Assembly: GCA_048013815.1 (NCBI GenBank)
Contig: CM106586.1
Coordinates: forward strand, 15,314,001 to 15,378,000
Direction: 5' to 3'
Length of the DNA: 64,000 nucleotides
Source of the DNA: Setoptus koraiensis
Lineage: Eukaryota > Arthropoda
Part shown: piece by piece, positions 34,501-46,322 of the stretch
Numbering within the stretch: the stretch's first letter is position 1
How the letters are laid out: every line of letters begins with the position of its first letter
Program-made: the position numbers and the translations under genes
Notes under the pieces: generated by a model
Told to the model about the DNA's origin: nothing
Seen by the model: only the letters and a program-made list of their open reading frames with translations
The model's database searches: none

Positions 34501-35521
34501 TTGTTGTGGCTGCTGCTGTGGTGCGAGTGTTCCATTTCGTTGGGGCCCGGCTCGTCCTCTTCTGCCGCAAATTCAAACTCTTCGCTAAACTCTTGCTGCT
34601 CATGCGCTGCCTGGCCGCTATATGGATCGTCATTATCGTCGCAGGGCGCACATTCGCTCAATTGCAACAGCTGATCTGTTTGTTGCCCGTTGGTCAGTTG
34701 CTGTTGGCCGGCCCCAACAATCACACAATCGTTCGCTTTTGTCACCTTGATTTCGTCGTACACGTCACTTTCGCCGTAATCGCTGTGGTTGCGGTTGTTG
34801 TTGTTGCTGTTTTCGTTGCTGCTGCTGTTGTTGCTGCTGCTGTCGCTGTTGTTGCGCCGAGCGAGCTTGTTGCGTCGCCGTCGGTCGCTTCCGCTGGCGC
34901 TGTCCAATGAGTTCGAGTTGGACTCGAAATTCGTTTCGATCGTTTCGTCGTCGCCGTCGTCGTCGCCGTCGTCGTCGTCGTCGGTGTTTATCTGTTTGTT
35001 TGTCAGTGTCTTGCTGCTGCTCTCACTGCTGTGGCTGCTGCTCTTTCGGCGCTTCTTTTTTGCCTTCTCTGCCTGGCTGCCGTTTCCATGCGATTTGTTT
35101 CGCTGTCTATTGGCCGCTCGTTTATTTATATTTCTTTTCTTTGCAACTATTCCGTTGCTGCCAATCCGTTGCTCTTCCTTGTGCTGCTGCTGCTGTTGCG
35201 ACTCTATTGAGCTATTATCGAGCGCTACCTGGCGATGACGACTGTTCGCGCTCGGATGATCCAATTGCAATTGTCCGACTAACTCTCTCAGCGGCGATAT
35301 ATCTCTGCTGCTGCTTGTTGTCGCTGTTGTTGCGCTTGTTGTTGCTGTTGTTGCTGTTGTGTTATTAGTGTCGCTGTTGCCGATCAACAAATTGTTGTTG
35401 TTGTTGCCACTGTTCAACTGGCCAATATGCGACGCCAAATCAAACAGGTTGGGCCTGTTGGGGGCGGCCTTGCTTCCGGCGCGCTTGTTGCGAAGTTGCA
35501 CCGACGCGTAAGGAAGCGACT
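26323..35521 (-). CDS. Main 9.2-kb exon of a giant type II membrane protein (SEA, LDLa, SRCR)
   Basis: The exon starts at acceptor AATCGCAG (35522), with no ATG near its 5' end, and ends at the donor TTCAC|GTAAGT. Order in the protein: a cytoplasmic region of about 900 codons, low complexity, with a KKKRRKSSS basic block and an Asp/Glu run; a transmembrane segment at 32680-32750 (SIISILMIVIAFAVIIGL) preceded by basic residues, so type II; a SEA domain at about 32270-32640 with the self-cleavage-like motif RGSLWV; a stalk of more than 1700 residues rich in Gln, Asn, Ser, Thr and Pro, probably heavily O-glycosylated; an LDLa repeat at about 26848-26985 with CDNHYDCHDKSDESNC; and the start of an SRCR-like domain (LIYVRSSNQWAPLC, later LLACQAQSY). 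The plan is that of corin/matriptase-like proteases without the protease. Splice phases agree with all neighbours. The GTG at 35501 is not a start: the frame stays open beyond it. Confidence 0.85.
28512..28635 (-). repeat. In-frame polyglutamine tract, about 41 codons
   Basis: Mixed CAA/CAG codons on the minus strand encode an uninterrupted Gln run in the extracellular stalk, between PPQQ and RPLNPF. The interrupted codon pattern argues against recent pure-repeat expansion. Its opposite strand is open as poly-Leu/Cys, which is a shadow. Confidence 0.9.
29752..29874 (-). repeat. In-frame polyglutamine tract, about 40 codons with one or two Leu
   Basis: A second long Gln run in the stalk, mostly a CAGCAACAA hexamer or nonamer pattern, so more regular and probably younger than the tract at 28.5 kb. 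Confidence 0.9.
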
Positions 35522-35741
35522 CTGCGATTGTTGGCCAGTTCGGTTTGTTTGTTTGTTTGTGTGTTTGTGTGTTTGTTTGTCGATTGGTCCGTCCGTCCGC
35601 GCGATCCCGTTACGTAATTAGACGTAGGTATCGAGTACACAAAGGTTGCAAGTTAGACAGGTGAGCTCTGATCAGCGGCGGGCACGCGATTGGTGCATCA
35701 GCGCAAGTGTGCCGGTCGCACAAACGGTAACAATTACTCAC

Positions 35742-35790
35742 CTTGCAGGAAATCCTTGACAAATATGGCGGGATTATCGCCGCGCAAAGT
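35742..35790 (-). CDS. 49-bp microexon upstream of the main exon
   Basis: The sequence between acceptor ATTCATTCAG and donor CTGCAAG|GTGAGT reads TLRGDNPAIFVKDFLQ plus one base. It leaves in phase 1 and joins the main exon in frame (G+AG = Glu, then SLPYASVQLRNKR). The non-repetitive, coding-like composition and the phase match support it. It adds to the N-terminal cytoplasmic region. The intron between is 220 bp. Confidence 0.6.
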
Positions 35791-35792
35791 CT

Positions 35793-37526
35793 GAATGAAT
35801 CAATCAATCGATGGATGATTGAATGTATGAATCAATCGATGGATGATTGAATGAATGAATCAATGAGAAGGAACAAATGAAAGCGAAACAGAATAATTAA
35901 TATCCGTATAATTTAATTAGGTTTCTGATTAATTTTGATTAAGTTAGTTATTGGCCAGTGGTGGGCCGCTGGTGTCACAGCCGCCACGCAAACAGTTGCC
36001 GAAAACAGTTGCCGCAAACAGTTGCATGCCGTAGAGCAAAATTGAAATTGAGCGAAACATTAAATAAACTCGTTATGACTTGTGACTCAAATAATACCTA
36101 ATAATAATAAAATAACCGGCCGACAAGATAAAATAAATAAATATTTATTATTTGTTTGTGTGCAATTAGACGCATCGACTAATCAATTGATCCAATCAAA
36201 CTGGCATCAAATGGCCGATGCTCATCATCGGTGCCGCTCAGCTAACGATGATTGATTGGCCAATTGGATTACATCATCCATCCGCTAGTATATTCTATTA
36301 TTATCATATTATGATAATTGAGACACACAAACAAACAAACAAACTGGCCAGCGCAACAACTACCTGTTAGCGTTAGCAAGTGGCCCTTTTAATTGAGACA
36401 GTCATCACAAGTTGTGACTGTGGCTTGCATTGCGCCAACAGCTGACCGGCCGTATCTCGTTTTGAGACACTTGATTGAGTGCGGACAATGTCCGCAGAAG
36501 GCGCCAGTTTCGCCGCCGTTCGGACGGGCCGGTTGCCGCCATGTGTGTGAGGGCGAATGAATAGCGTCCCGCGATTGCAAACTCATTATGCGATCGGCGC
36601 AAAGACGCCAAATCAATCATGGATCACGCCGAATTGAATGCGACGGCGAGCCGCTTGCCGATTGTCAAGCCCAGTCTGGTCAAGCTTGGCCGACATGACG
36701 ACGAAAGGATAAAGGTTTCTAATTAACGGAAAAATGAAAACGCAAAAGGCGAGCGGGCCATCAATTCTCGCTGACCGCACTCGGGCCGATTCGCGGCGCG
36801 ACACAAGTGGCGAGCAGTGGCGAGCAGCGGATAAAAGTGGCGAGCAGCGGACAAAAGTGGCGAGCAGTGGAGAAAAGTGGAGAAAAGAGGAGAAAAGTGG
36901 AGAAAAGTGGAGAAAAGAGGAGACAGGCAACGAGACGGAAAAAGCGGCCTGTCAGCGAACTACCGCCGGCCATGTCCGGTAATTAATAATAATAACGGCC
37001 GCGCTGTGTTTATTGTTAATTATGGCCCCGGGCGCGCCGGGCGCATTGAATATCGCCCATCCGGTTGGATACAAATCACTTGGCGTTCGAGTGGCACTAA
37101 AAGGCGAAATAATTATTTGAGCGTCTAATCCATCAGTGGCCAATTCGGCGATTTGGCCGGTGCATTAGCATTGGCCAAATCGCTAATATTAATATTACCG
37201 TTACCGTATCGCTATTGCCTCTGATACTCGCTTGGCAAACGCATGCCACGCAACTGCCAATATCAACAGCCGTTGCGTTGCTTAATTAACTGGTGCCATC
37301 AGCTTGCACCTCGGGTCATGATTGATAGCGACGTAAGAGCCGAGGTGATAACTTTCGCCCATGAACGAGCCTCCATCGCACCGAGCCCATCAACGAGCCA
37401 TCAACAGCAAACAACAATAAACGCTAATCAGCCGGCCCGGCCCGGTCCGGTCCGGCCCGGCCGACGGGCTATCGTGCGCGAAACTAACCGCCGTCACAAC
37501 GGAAATTAGCCGGCCGCCAGACTTAC
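35793..37526. other. Probable intron of the large gene
   Basis: Contains AATCAATCGATGGATGATTG repeats at 35800-35865, an AT-rich segment at 35900-36330 and the purine-rich tandem array listed separately. No other exon was identified. Confidence 0.4.
36800..36925. repeat. AGTGGCGAGCAGCGGATAAA / AGTGGAGAAA tandem array
   Basis: Three or four units of about 21-22 bases (AGTGGCGAGCAGCGGANAAA type) pass into 10-base units AGTGGAGAAA and AGAGGAGAAA. The shorter unit looks derived from the ends of the longer one. Confidence 0.85.
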
Positions 37527-37697
37527 GCTGCACGCCAGATTAATCGATTGCGCCGGCGAGCAATCGCGGACGCGCAACTTCAAAATTGGTGGCCAGATTG
37601 CAGCAATTTGTTTCGTTACGTCTGGCACCACTGTTCGTTGTATCCCTGTTACGTAATTCATGATATGTATCGGCTTACGCTTGCCGACTGACGCCAT
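37527..37697 (-). CDS. Candidate first coding exon of the giant membrane protein
   Basis: An ATG at 37697 opens 57 codons (MASVGKRKPIHIMNYVTG... ending NLACS) and stops in phase 0 exactly at a GTAAGT donor (37526). The microexon at 35790 begins in phase 0, so the join keeps frame. With this exon the model totals 9711 coding bases and 3236 residues. The absence of a signal peptide is as expected for a type II protein. No homologue is recognised; other 5' exons are possible. Confidence 0.3.
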
Positions 37698-37699
37698 CA

Positions 37700-38125
37700 C
37701 ACCGGAACTGGCGGCGCCCTAATCCCGTTGCTGGCGGCTGTGTCGGGATTTGTCACCGAGCGCAAACACAGTTTGAAGTTGGGATTAACCGCTCAGCACC
37801 GAATAGGCTCGCCAGAGATTCGCTGAGCCGCTCAGAAAGAACGAGAATGCGAGCAAGTATCGATTGGGCCGCGAACTGTCGCCATTCGAGTCGCCTCTGC
37901 CCAGTCCGCGAATTTTTCGGCTGTTTTCTTTGCCCGACGGCGCACCGGAGAAATGCGCCGAAAAATGCCGAAAAATGCCGGAAAACGCCGAAAACGCCGA
38001 AAAATGCCGAAAAACGCCGAAAACGCCGAAAAATGCCGAAAAATGCCGAAAAATGCTCGCGCCGGCCGCAGCCAGATGCGGTTGCGGTCGGCGATGTGTC
38101 CGGCGCGTCCATCGTCGAGCATCAA

Positions 38126-38157
<32 letters not shown>

Positions 38158-38890
38158 ACAAAAACAGCAACAACAACAACAGCGGGAGTGTGGTGAGCGA
38201 TAAATGGCCAGAGCAACAGTGTTGCCGGCGAGTGTCACGACTCGCCGCTGCCGCTGACCAGTGCGATAGAGGATCGAGCCAGCGAAATGAATGAGCGAGC
38301 TAAATAAATGAGCGAGCTTGCCAACGACGACAACTCGCCCGTGTCATGGAGCCGGCCGATAGTTTCGGATGGTTTCGAACAGTTTCGGCCAGTTGTGGAT
38401 AGTTTCGGCCAGTTTCGGATAACTTCGGATAGCTGCAGATGGGGGCAGGTCGACGTGAGTGATTGCAAACACTGCCGGTATTATTGATAGAAGATATTTT
38501 CTACTGCTATCATTATTATACCCGTGTTGCAACATTTGCTCGCTCGCTTGCCATTTTTTCTCTGTGTCCATCCATTTAATCGTGCTGCGTGTCTCTTCCG
38601 CAAATTGTGGTTCTTCTTCTCACTCGCTGGCTCTGTTGGGCAGAGCGTTGTCTGTTGTTAGCGCTGCGACCAATTGCGCAAAAACTCTACAGGTAACTCG
38701 ACAAACAAACAAACAAACGAACGACGGACGGACGGACGGACCGACTGACAGACAACAACAGGTAACATCGAGTATCAAATATCAGCTGTATTAGTTAGTC
38801 TTAGTTAGTGTGTGTGTGTGCAGTTAAGTGTTAAAAAAGTGTTTGTATTTGTGTCAGTTGGCCGAAAATTGTTTTTCTCTACATCTCAGG
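37700..38890. other. Gene-free stretch upstream of both flanking candidates
   Basis: Holds the CCGAAAAATG array and a CAA/CAG tract at 38120-38180. An ACAG|GTAACT donor-like site lies near 38690 and ACAG|GTAACA near 38760; they could belong to 5'UTR exons of the plus-strand gene starting at 38945. Confidence 0.35.
37950..38055. repeat. CCGAAAAATG tandem array
   Basis: Ten or more units of 9-10 bases (CCGAAAAATG, CCGAAAACG, CCGGAAAACG). On the minus strand it gives repeated FFGIFRHFSAFFG-like translations, which are artefacts. Confidence 0.92.
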
Positions 38891-38944
38891 TGACCAGAGT
38901 TTTGCCAGAGTTTTGCCAGTGTGTGTGTGTGTCAGTGGTCAGTC

Positions 38945-39141
38945 ATGAGACACAGCGAGCTCATTACGCAACAACAAACAAGATGCAAGCTGAAACAAAG
39001 TTCTCTTGTCGCTGGCGTTGTTGTTGTTGTCGCTGTTGTTGTCGCTGTTGTCGCTGTTGCTGTTGTATCGGCTGCTCAGGTAATCACCGTGGAGACGGGC
39101 AACATTTACACCTTTCCCTGGTGGGAGCTTGCGCAAGCGCG
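38945..39141 (+). CDS. Candidate first coding exon with signal peptide (secreted or membrane protein)
   Basis: A textbook acceptor (TTGTTTTTCTCTACATCTCAG, ending at 38889) is followed by an in-frame TGA at 38891-38893 and then an ATG at 38945. The frame encodes a basic N-terminus, a hydrophobic core of about 25 residues (SLVAGVVVVVAVVVAVVAVA), a VSAAQ cleavage-like site and ITVETGNIYTFPWWELAQA, and ends in phase 2 at GCG|GTGAGC (39142). The post-core residues are not low complexity, which sets it apart from the many valine-rich repeat frames in the window. The downstream exons are not identified and the protein is not recognised. Confidence 0.4.
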
Positions 39142-40118
39142 GTGAGCCCGATGGCGAGCCAATTGTCGTGGCGATGGTGGTCGCAAATCGACGGCCCATT
39201 CAACTAGATGATCTCGCTTGTTGCGCTGCCCGCAACTGCATGTAACTGACCAGCGCCTAACTGCAAACCAACTGACCGGAGGCCAACGGCAAAATAACGG
39301 CAAAGTAACTGCAAAATGCAACTCGCCCTTAATGCGACTACTAACTATTGCCTATTACAAGCAATTTGGGCGCCACAACCAATTTGGCACTCTCATTAAC
39401 CACTCACACATTTGCCGGACAGTGGGGGCACTTTGCACAAAAACCCGTTGGCACCGTTCTCAACTTTGACAGTCTCAAACCAGAGCAGCGCCGTCGCCAA
39501 TGGTCAGTCGCTGCTAATTGGTTTGCCGTCGGTTGCTGCTGGCAACCACAAACACCTTGCTCACCTTGCTCGACACGGACACTAATGAAAACATTGAGTG
39601 GTCAAGCGCTCCAGTGATACAGTCTAACAAACACTGTGCGTGTGTGTGTGTGTGTGTGTGTAACAAGCACTCACGTTGCGCAACAAGCACTCATGTTGCG
39701 TAACAAACACTCATGTAATGTCATGAGTCATGTTGCGCAACACACGGCCACTGGACACTTGTGTGTCTGTAAACAATGTCGTTACACACACACATTGCAG
39801 CCGATAATAAAAACAATAATTATAGGCGTTGATTGTTTGTTGGCGCTCTCTGTGACTCGCCATGCAAAGTGGCAGCAGTTGGCCTGGCGAGCCCTGCGAC
39901 AACTCAATCGAAACTGCGATTCGGCCAAGTGAAAGCACTGATTTGAGTCGTCGCCACGACGCATTATGACGCAATGGTATCAATGATGCAATTATTGATG
40001 CTGTTACTATTGGCCGTTATTATTATTAGCTGGCACTGGCGTCGTTATTGTCACTATTGTCAGTGCAGTTACAGGTGCACTCTGACAACAGTGACCGCAA
40101 CCACAGCCGTTGCAACTC

Positions 40119-40215
40119 TTACGTAATCGCCTCTTACGTAATCGGCTGTTACACAATCGGCTGTTGTGAAATCGGCTGTTGCGAAATCGGCTGTTACGAA
40201 ATTGGCTGCTATGGA
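40119..40215. repeat. TTACGTAATCGGCTG-like tandem array
   Basis: Six or seven 15-16 base units, each an imperfect palindromic octamer (TTACGTAA, TTACACAA, TTGTGAAA, TTGCGAAA) plus TCGGCTG. Confidence 0.85.
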
Positions 40216-43200
40216 TTCGCCCGTGTGATCGGCGGCCACGATTGCGCAATGCGCGACTTGCGAGTCTTCGTGCTGAATGCATTGTTGCGCAATGTTTATT
40301 TATACGATTCGCCAGAGCAGAATCCATAATTAACTGCTGCTGACACACGCCAGCGATAGCGACAGCGACATTGCGCTCTTGACACCTCGGCCTCACCTGG
40401 CGGCCACACTGACCTCGCGAGGCGTGTGTGTGTGTTGTTGTTGCTGTTGTTGTTGTTATTGTCGGTGTTGTTGTTGTCGTCGGTGTTGTTGTTGTTGTCG
40501 GCGAGCAAATGTATTGGTCACAGGCGCTTGTCAGACGCTCAAACAATCGGCATGCGCATATCGATTGCAGCGGTGGCATCAATGCTGCATCAAGTCACCT
40601 GTGCAAATCAACAGGTGAGAGAGCCGGCCAATTACATGGTCGGCGGGCATGAGTTTGCGGCCAGACTCTGGCCGCCAGAGTGAGAAGCGTCCGTCTTCGG
40701 CAATAGCATTTTCGTCTCTAAAATGGAGCCTGCCCAGCGGAGAGGAGAAACAGGGTCACACAACATGAATACGGCGTGATTGTTGTCAGCACCCAACAAT
40801 TGAAATAAGCGCCTCGACAATGCACGCTGACCAGTGGTCACCGGTCAATGGTGACCTATGTGTGTGTGTGTGTGTGTGTGTTTGTTTGGCATCACTGTCT
40901 GCTCACTTTGGTCGGCTCACACTGTTTGCGCCGACCAAAGTATCAAATGTTTTGCGAGTATTTATGTGTTTTTGTTTGTGTCTTATGCGCTGTTGCATGT
41001 GTACATTACGTAAGCGGCGCAACGGTCCATTAACTTGCGGCGCCCGTAACTTGCGGCCCATTGAATATTAATTTGCATAATGGCCTTGCTCACTATTCTG
41101 CGGGGCTATTCTGCTATTTTGGTCTCGGGTCACACATTGTGTCCTCCGTTGCATAACGGAGTTGCGCAACATGCGTCGTCTCACACAAACAACTGTCTGC
41201 GTAACAGACAGTCTGTTTGTTCGTGTGTCGATGGTCAGCCGATCGGCGGTTACATAATCGGCGCCAACGGTCGCCGATTGTGTTGCCGCCAATCATCGTC
41301 ACCGTTCAATTGGCGCTGCCTGCACAACTTGTGAGTCACAAGTCACTTTACCTTGTCAGTGGCCGCTGGCGAGTGGCGACACCGCCGAGTTTATTTATAA
41401 CGTCGCTTTATTTATAATGTGTGTGTATTTGTTGCGCAACTTGCTATTTGTGCCATTTGCAATTTGTTGGCTCGGTGACTTATCGCGGATTTAGCCGGCA
41501 TTTGCTCAGCGCTCACAAGCCGGCGCTCGCCGGCGCTCGTCGATGCTCGCCGATACTCGCCAGTAACGCAGTGTCAAGTGTGCTTACGTAAGCGCCGCCG
41601 TTTTATTAGGCCATTGTGCGATTGTGTGTGTGTGTGTGTGTGTGTGTCGCCATAAAAAGTGTTAGTTAACGGTTAGCGGTCAGTTAGCGTGTGACGCAAC
41701 GATGCGCCGACTCGGTGACGCAACGGCGACCACGGCCACAACTTGACGGACGATTGTTTGAGATTGCGCAACATTGTGCGAGGTTTTTCAGGATTGTGCA
41801 AGATTTTCTGCGATTGTGCGAGCTTGCCGAGGCCAACTCTTGCCTGACTCGCGCGATGCCGACGACACTGTTGCGTCCAGTGGCGGTGGTTGCCGTTTGC
41901 CGGCTTGTGTCGTGTTGTGTCGTGTCGTGTGCGATACCGGCGCCAACGCAAACAATCCGACGCAATGGCTGTCAGTGTGTGAGTAAGCCGCCGTTTGCAG
42001 CTTGTATCATGACACACAAACAAAAGCCAGCAAAAGTGTCTACAAATATCGCGCCAAGTGTTACGTCACTGTTGGCCATAAAATATTGTAACTGTTAAGT
42101 GTAAGTTATTGCCACTTGCTGTCGATTGTTTGCCCGTCGGCCGGCCTCGGCTCTTGCGGCGCGGCTCTCGGCGCGGCTCCCGGCGCGTCGATTGGTTTTA
42201 TCGCCTCGATAAAGCTGCCCAGATAAATGGTTGCGCAACCGTTGCGCCGTCAACTGGCCACGGTTGCGTAACCGGCGCCCGAAACAAAACAAGATTAGCG
42301 AGCCGGCCAATAGCCGATGAGCGCTGGCATCGGTGAGCGATGAGCCGATGCGACGCGCAGCGGCCAATCGAAAGCGACCGATAAACTGCCGAGCGGCCGT
42401 CGGACCGCCCGACCGACCGACCGACCGACCAACGGCGCAACCACCGACGCGACCGGCGGCGCAACCAGCGGTCCGGCGAAACCGCCAATTGGTGCCGCGG
42501 GCCGGCGCGCCGAACAGCACGGCGAGGCGGCGCGCCGGACGGCGCGGCGAGACGAGACGAAGCGCCGAGACCAGGCCAACAATAACGCACACAGGCAATA
42601 GTAATAATAATATTGACGATAATGGTCATTCTGTTAATGGCCATTATGCGCTCGGCCGGCAGCGGGCAACGGAACTCATGAATTGGCGAGAACGGCGACG
42701 ACAACAACAAAAGCAATATGTAAATTATATTCGCCGGAGCGCCGCTCTGGGCGGCCCATCGGCGATCTATCGGCCGGCCAGCGGCACCGCTGCGGCGATC
42801 CGCAGTGCGGCCTGTAGCTGGCCCGAGCGAGCCGAGCGGCTAAAAATAAACAACAATATCCGATTTACGATCTCTGCAATTTGGCGGCGTTGTTGGCATG
42901 TTGCCGATTGGCCGTTTGCCGCGGTAACGGTTCGCGTCGCCCGACTCTGACGGCTAGTTGGCACCGCTCATTTCATGCGACTCTCGCACATTTCATGCGG
43001 CTCTCACATTTCATGCGGCTCTCACATTTCATGCCGCCATGCCGAGCTGACGCCGGGCCGGTCAGCGCCGGCCCGGCCGGCGCACGCCGAAGAGGGGCAG
43101 CCGCGGCGCAACAGGTGAGACGGACGGCGCCGAGACGGCGCAGGTGACAATGAACGGACGCCGGTGAGCGAAAGCGAGAGCCGGACCGGGCAACGGCGAG

Positions 43201-45253
43201 CGAGCAGCACGATATTTTGTGTTGTGTTGCGAGCTTGCCAACGCCAACGAATTGCGCAATTGTCCATCTATCCGTCTGTCCGTCTGTCTGTGCGACTGGA
43301 CGCAGTGACCGGCGACTTGGCCGGTCGCCGTGTTGACAAGCTCGCAGCTCAGCTTGCCAACGACGACGACGACGACGACGACGGCGAGCGCAAATAACGA
43401 GACACACGATAAACATTGGCCAAGCGCTAACAAGGCGAGCAGCGGGTGGCCGCAGTTGCGTCACTTGCGCCGGTCGCTGTCGGCCGGTCGCTGTTGCGCA
43501 ACAGCGGCGCTCAACAGCGGCGCTCAACAACGGCGCGTCTCGTTGCAAAATTTGGCAAGACTGTGTGTCTAGTATCGTCGCAGTGCTATGAGGCTCGTAG
43601 TATGAGCAGTGTGTGTGTGTTGCAAATTGGCATGGCGGCGCGATTGGACAGGTGATGTTGGCGGCATCAAGTTGCGCAACAAGCCGAACAAGCGGCCGGC
43701 GCGGCTCGAGCCACAACAAGCTCGGCGCGATGCGGCCACTTGCTCCGTTTGGCGGCGTTGTGAGCGCCATTTGGCCAACGGCCGATCAATGAACCGTTGT
43801 GAGCGAGTTGCGCAATCAACGCCGGTTACGCAATTGCGGGCATAACGCGAGTCAACGACGCGATAACAACAAGTGACGAGACCATGCCAACAAGCGCAAA
43901 CGATGATACAAAACAACGCGACGGGCGGTCCCCGACTCTCGCTCTCCGTTCGCGATCCATACGCAAATGCGAGAGTTTGTTGTGCGTATTCACATGTGAA
44001 TATACTCGCATTTGGCGTGTGGATACACGGCGTTTGGCGTGTGGATGCTCGCCGTTTGACGTGTGGATACTCACATTGAGTGTGGATTTGAATGGGCGCA
44101 TCGTCGGAGCTCGGTGTGAGCGATGCGCAATCGTTTTGCAATCATATCGCCTAGCCCATTGTGACTCACCTGTCGGCGCGCTTGCATGGTGACGCGGCTG
44201 CAAGCGCCGAAACATTTACCTGTTGCCGGCGAGCCAGCGAGAGCCAGCAGCTAACGGCATCGCAACAGGTGAGTGTTGTTGCGTAACAGTGTCAGTTGAA
44301 TCGGTTGACGGCAATCAGCTCAACAATCAGCTCGACAATCAGCGGATAACTCTCTAAATAGACGAGAGATGCGCACACTGCAACAACAAGTGCACACATA
44401 GTTATGTAAGTGCCTCAGAGAGAGATTCATTCAAAACAAACTGTAAGCAAATTACCGTGAGTGGGCACGAACGAACGACAAAGAGATACGAACAACAAAT
44501 GAAAAGTGTAACAACAAGTGTTCGTGAGAGCGCAACACTTGTTGCGCTGTTGGCCACTTGTTGCAACAGCACACACACACTGTTGTCGGCGGCCGCAACA
44601 GCGTCGCAGCGGCCGTTACGTAACATGCGACTTGTTGCTTTTTGTTCGTCTCGAACAGCAACAGTTCTCTTCATTATTAATCATTTCATTATGAGATATT
44701 TAATTTGTGCCATCTCTCGCGCATTATTAATAGCAATTCCGATCACTAATTGCGACTCTCTCTCTCTCTGCAGGGCAAACGCACCACGCAACGCAGCGCA
44801 GCGCAACCGCATTACGCAACGCAAACAACTAATATTAATAATACAGTCACAATCAAGTAACGGCCGCTTCCGTCAGCGACGGTGTGCGGTCAACGCGCCG
44901 ACTCACCTGTATCATACAGGCTGTATGCGATGTTATGACAGCAATTCTCAACCGTGCAACCAGTCAACTCTGACAGTTGGCCCAGCTGACCCGAACTGAC
45001 CGGCTCACGCTTGCTGATGCTCAGCAATGCTGATTGCATGAGATGCTCAGCTGATTCTGACAGTGCCAGGGATCCTCCGCGGTCAGCTGATTGCTGGCCA
45101 ACAGTTGCAACGATCGGCGTGTTACAACAGCGTCTACACACCTTGTAGTGGCTTCGAAATCGACAAATACCGTTATGCGTCCACCAGCGTCCATTGGCCA
45201 GTAGCTGACATGCAATGCAATGTTCATAACAGACACATGTTACATAACTTCTG

Positions 45254-45330
45254 TAGCATAAGTTATGCAACATTAGTTGTGTAACATTAGTTATGTAACA
45301 TTAGTTATGTAACATTAGTTATGTAACACA
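45254..45330. repeat. TTATGTAACATTAG tandem array
   Basis: Four to five near-identical 17-base units AGTTATGTAACATT, preceded by variants with GCATAAGTTATGCAAC. Confidence 0.92.
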
Positions 45331-46224
45331 ACAATGTAAACAACACGGCCCGCCGTTGAGGACAAATCGATGCATTGCATGCCGCCAATCAGTGCTGTCA
45401 CTTGTCGGTCACTAGCGGTCAGCGGTGTCGCAAGTCGCGACTGACAGTTGCGAGAGCCATCGAAAATGTCGCAATTTGCAACTGACCATCGCGAGACTCG
45501 TCAAAAGTGTCGCAAGACTGCCGATGATCGCAAGTGTCAACGGCGAGCCAAGCTGTGGTTTGCACCGGCAGTCAGTGTTGAGCTTGCAGTGACATTAGTA
45601 GCTCACTAGTGCTCATTAGTGGTCCGGTAAGGCACACAGGTGATGGTCAGATCGGTACAGCGCGCTGGCCGGACGCGGACGCAGTGGCCAGATGAAATTT
45701 GTGACAAATTTGAGCAAATAAAACAAGTGGCGCCGATGCGGATATGGCCACAACAAATAACGACCGCCAATGAGATGCGCGCGATGCCGAAATTATTATG
45801 CCATTGGCTGGACATAATAATTTAATTAATTTAATTTGATAATTTCGAATCTGAATTGTCGATTGGTGGATTTTTGAGTGCGCATCGCATAGCTTACGAC
45901 TCGTAAGTTACGAGTCATAAGTTGTGAGTCGCGTAAGCCGCAAACTGTTGCAGGCTGAATCAATAATTAACAATTTATTATCATCGGCAGTTTGATTGCG
46001 CAATCTTATACCATAGATGAGTTATCTGTGAGATAACTGCCACTCATCACTAACAGTCTGTCGCGCTGTCGTCTGGTCCAGCTGTTCCAGTGACAGTTGT
46101 GACAGCTGAGACAGTTGTGACAGTTGTGACAGTTGTCGATTGTGACGCTGACCAGCGCCGTTGACCGAAACGGCGACCGGGATGACGACCGAAGCGGCCG
46201 TTGCGCGGCCATAACAGCTGAGTG

Positions 46225-46322
46225 ACGACCGAACGACGACTGATAATGGCTGACTAATGGCTGACTAATGACTGACCACAGACTGATGACTGACCACAGA
46301 CTGATGACTGACCACTGACTGT
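46225..46322. repeat. CTGACTAATGG / CTGACCACAGACTGATGA tandem array
   Basis: Three CTGACTAATG units followed by three ACTGACCACAGACTGATG units of 18 bases, all sharing CTGA cores. Confidence 0.85.

Noticed and set aside
35499..35501. GTG at the apparent 5' end of the giant open frame as a start codon
   Set aside because: The frame is open further upstream, a good acceptor lies at 35522-35523 and an in-phase upstream exon exists; non-AUG initiation is unnecessary.
45254..45330. Regularly spaced repeats as a CRISPR-like array
   Set aside because: The units are contiguous tandem copies without unique spacers, in a eukaryotic genome.
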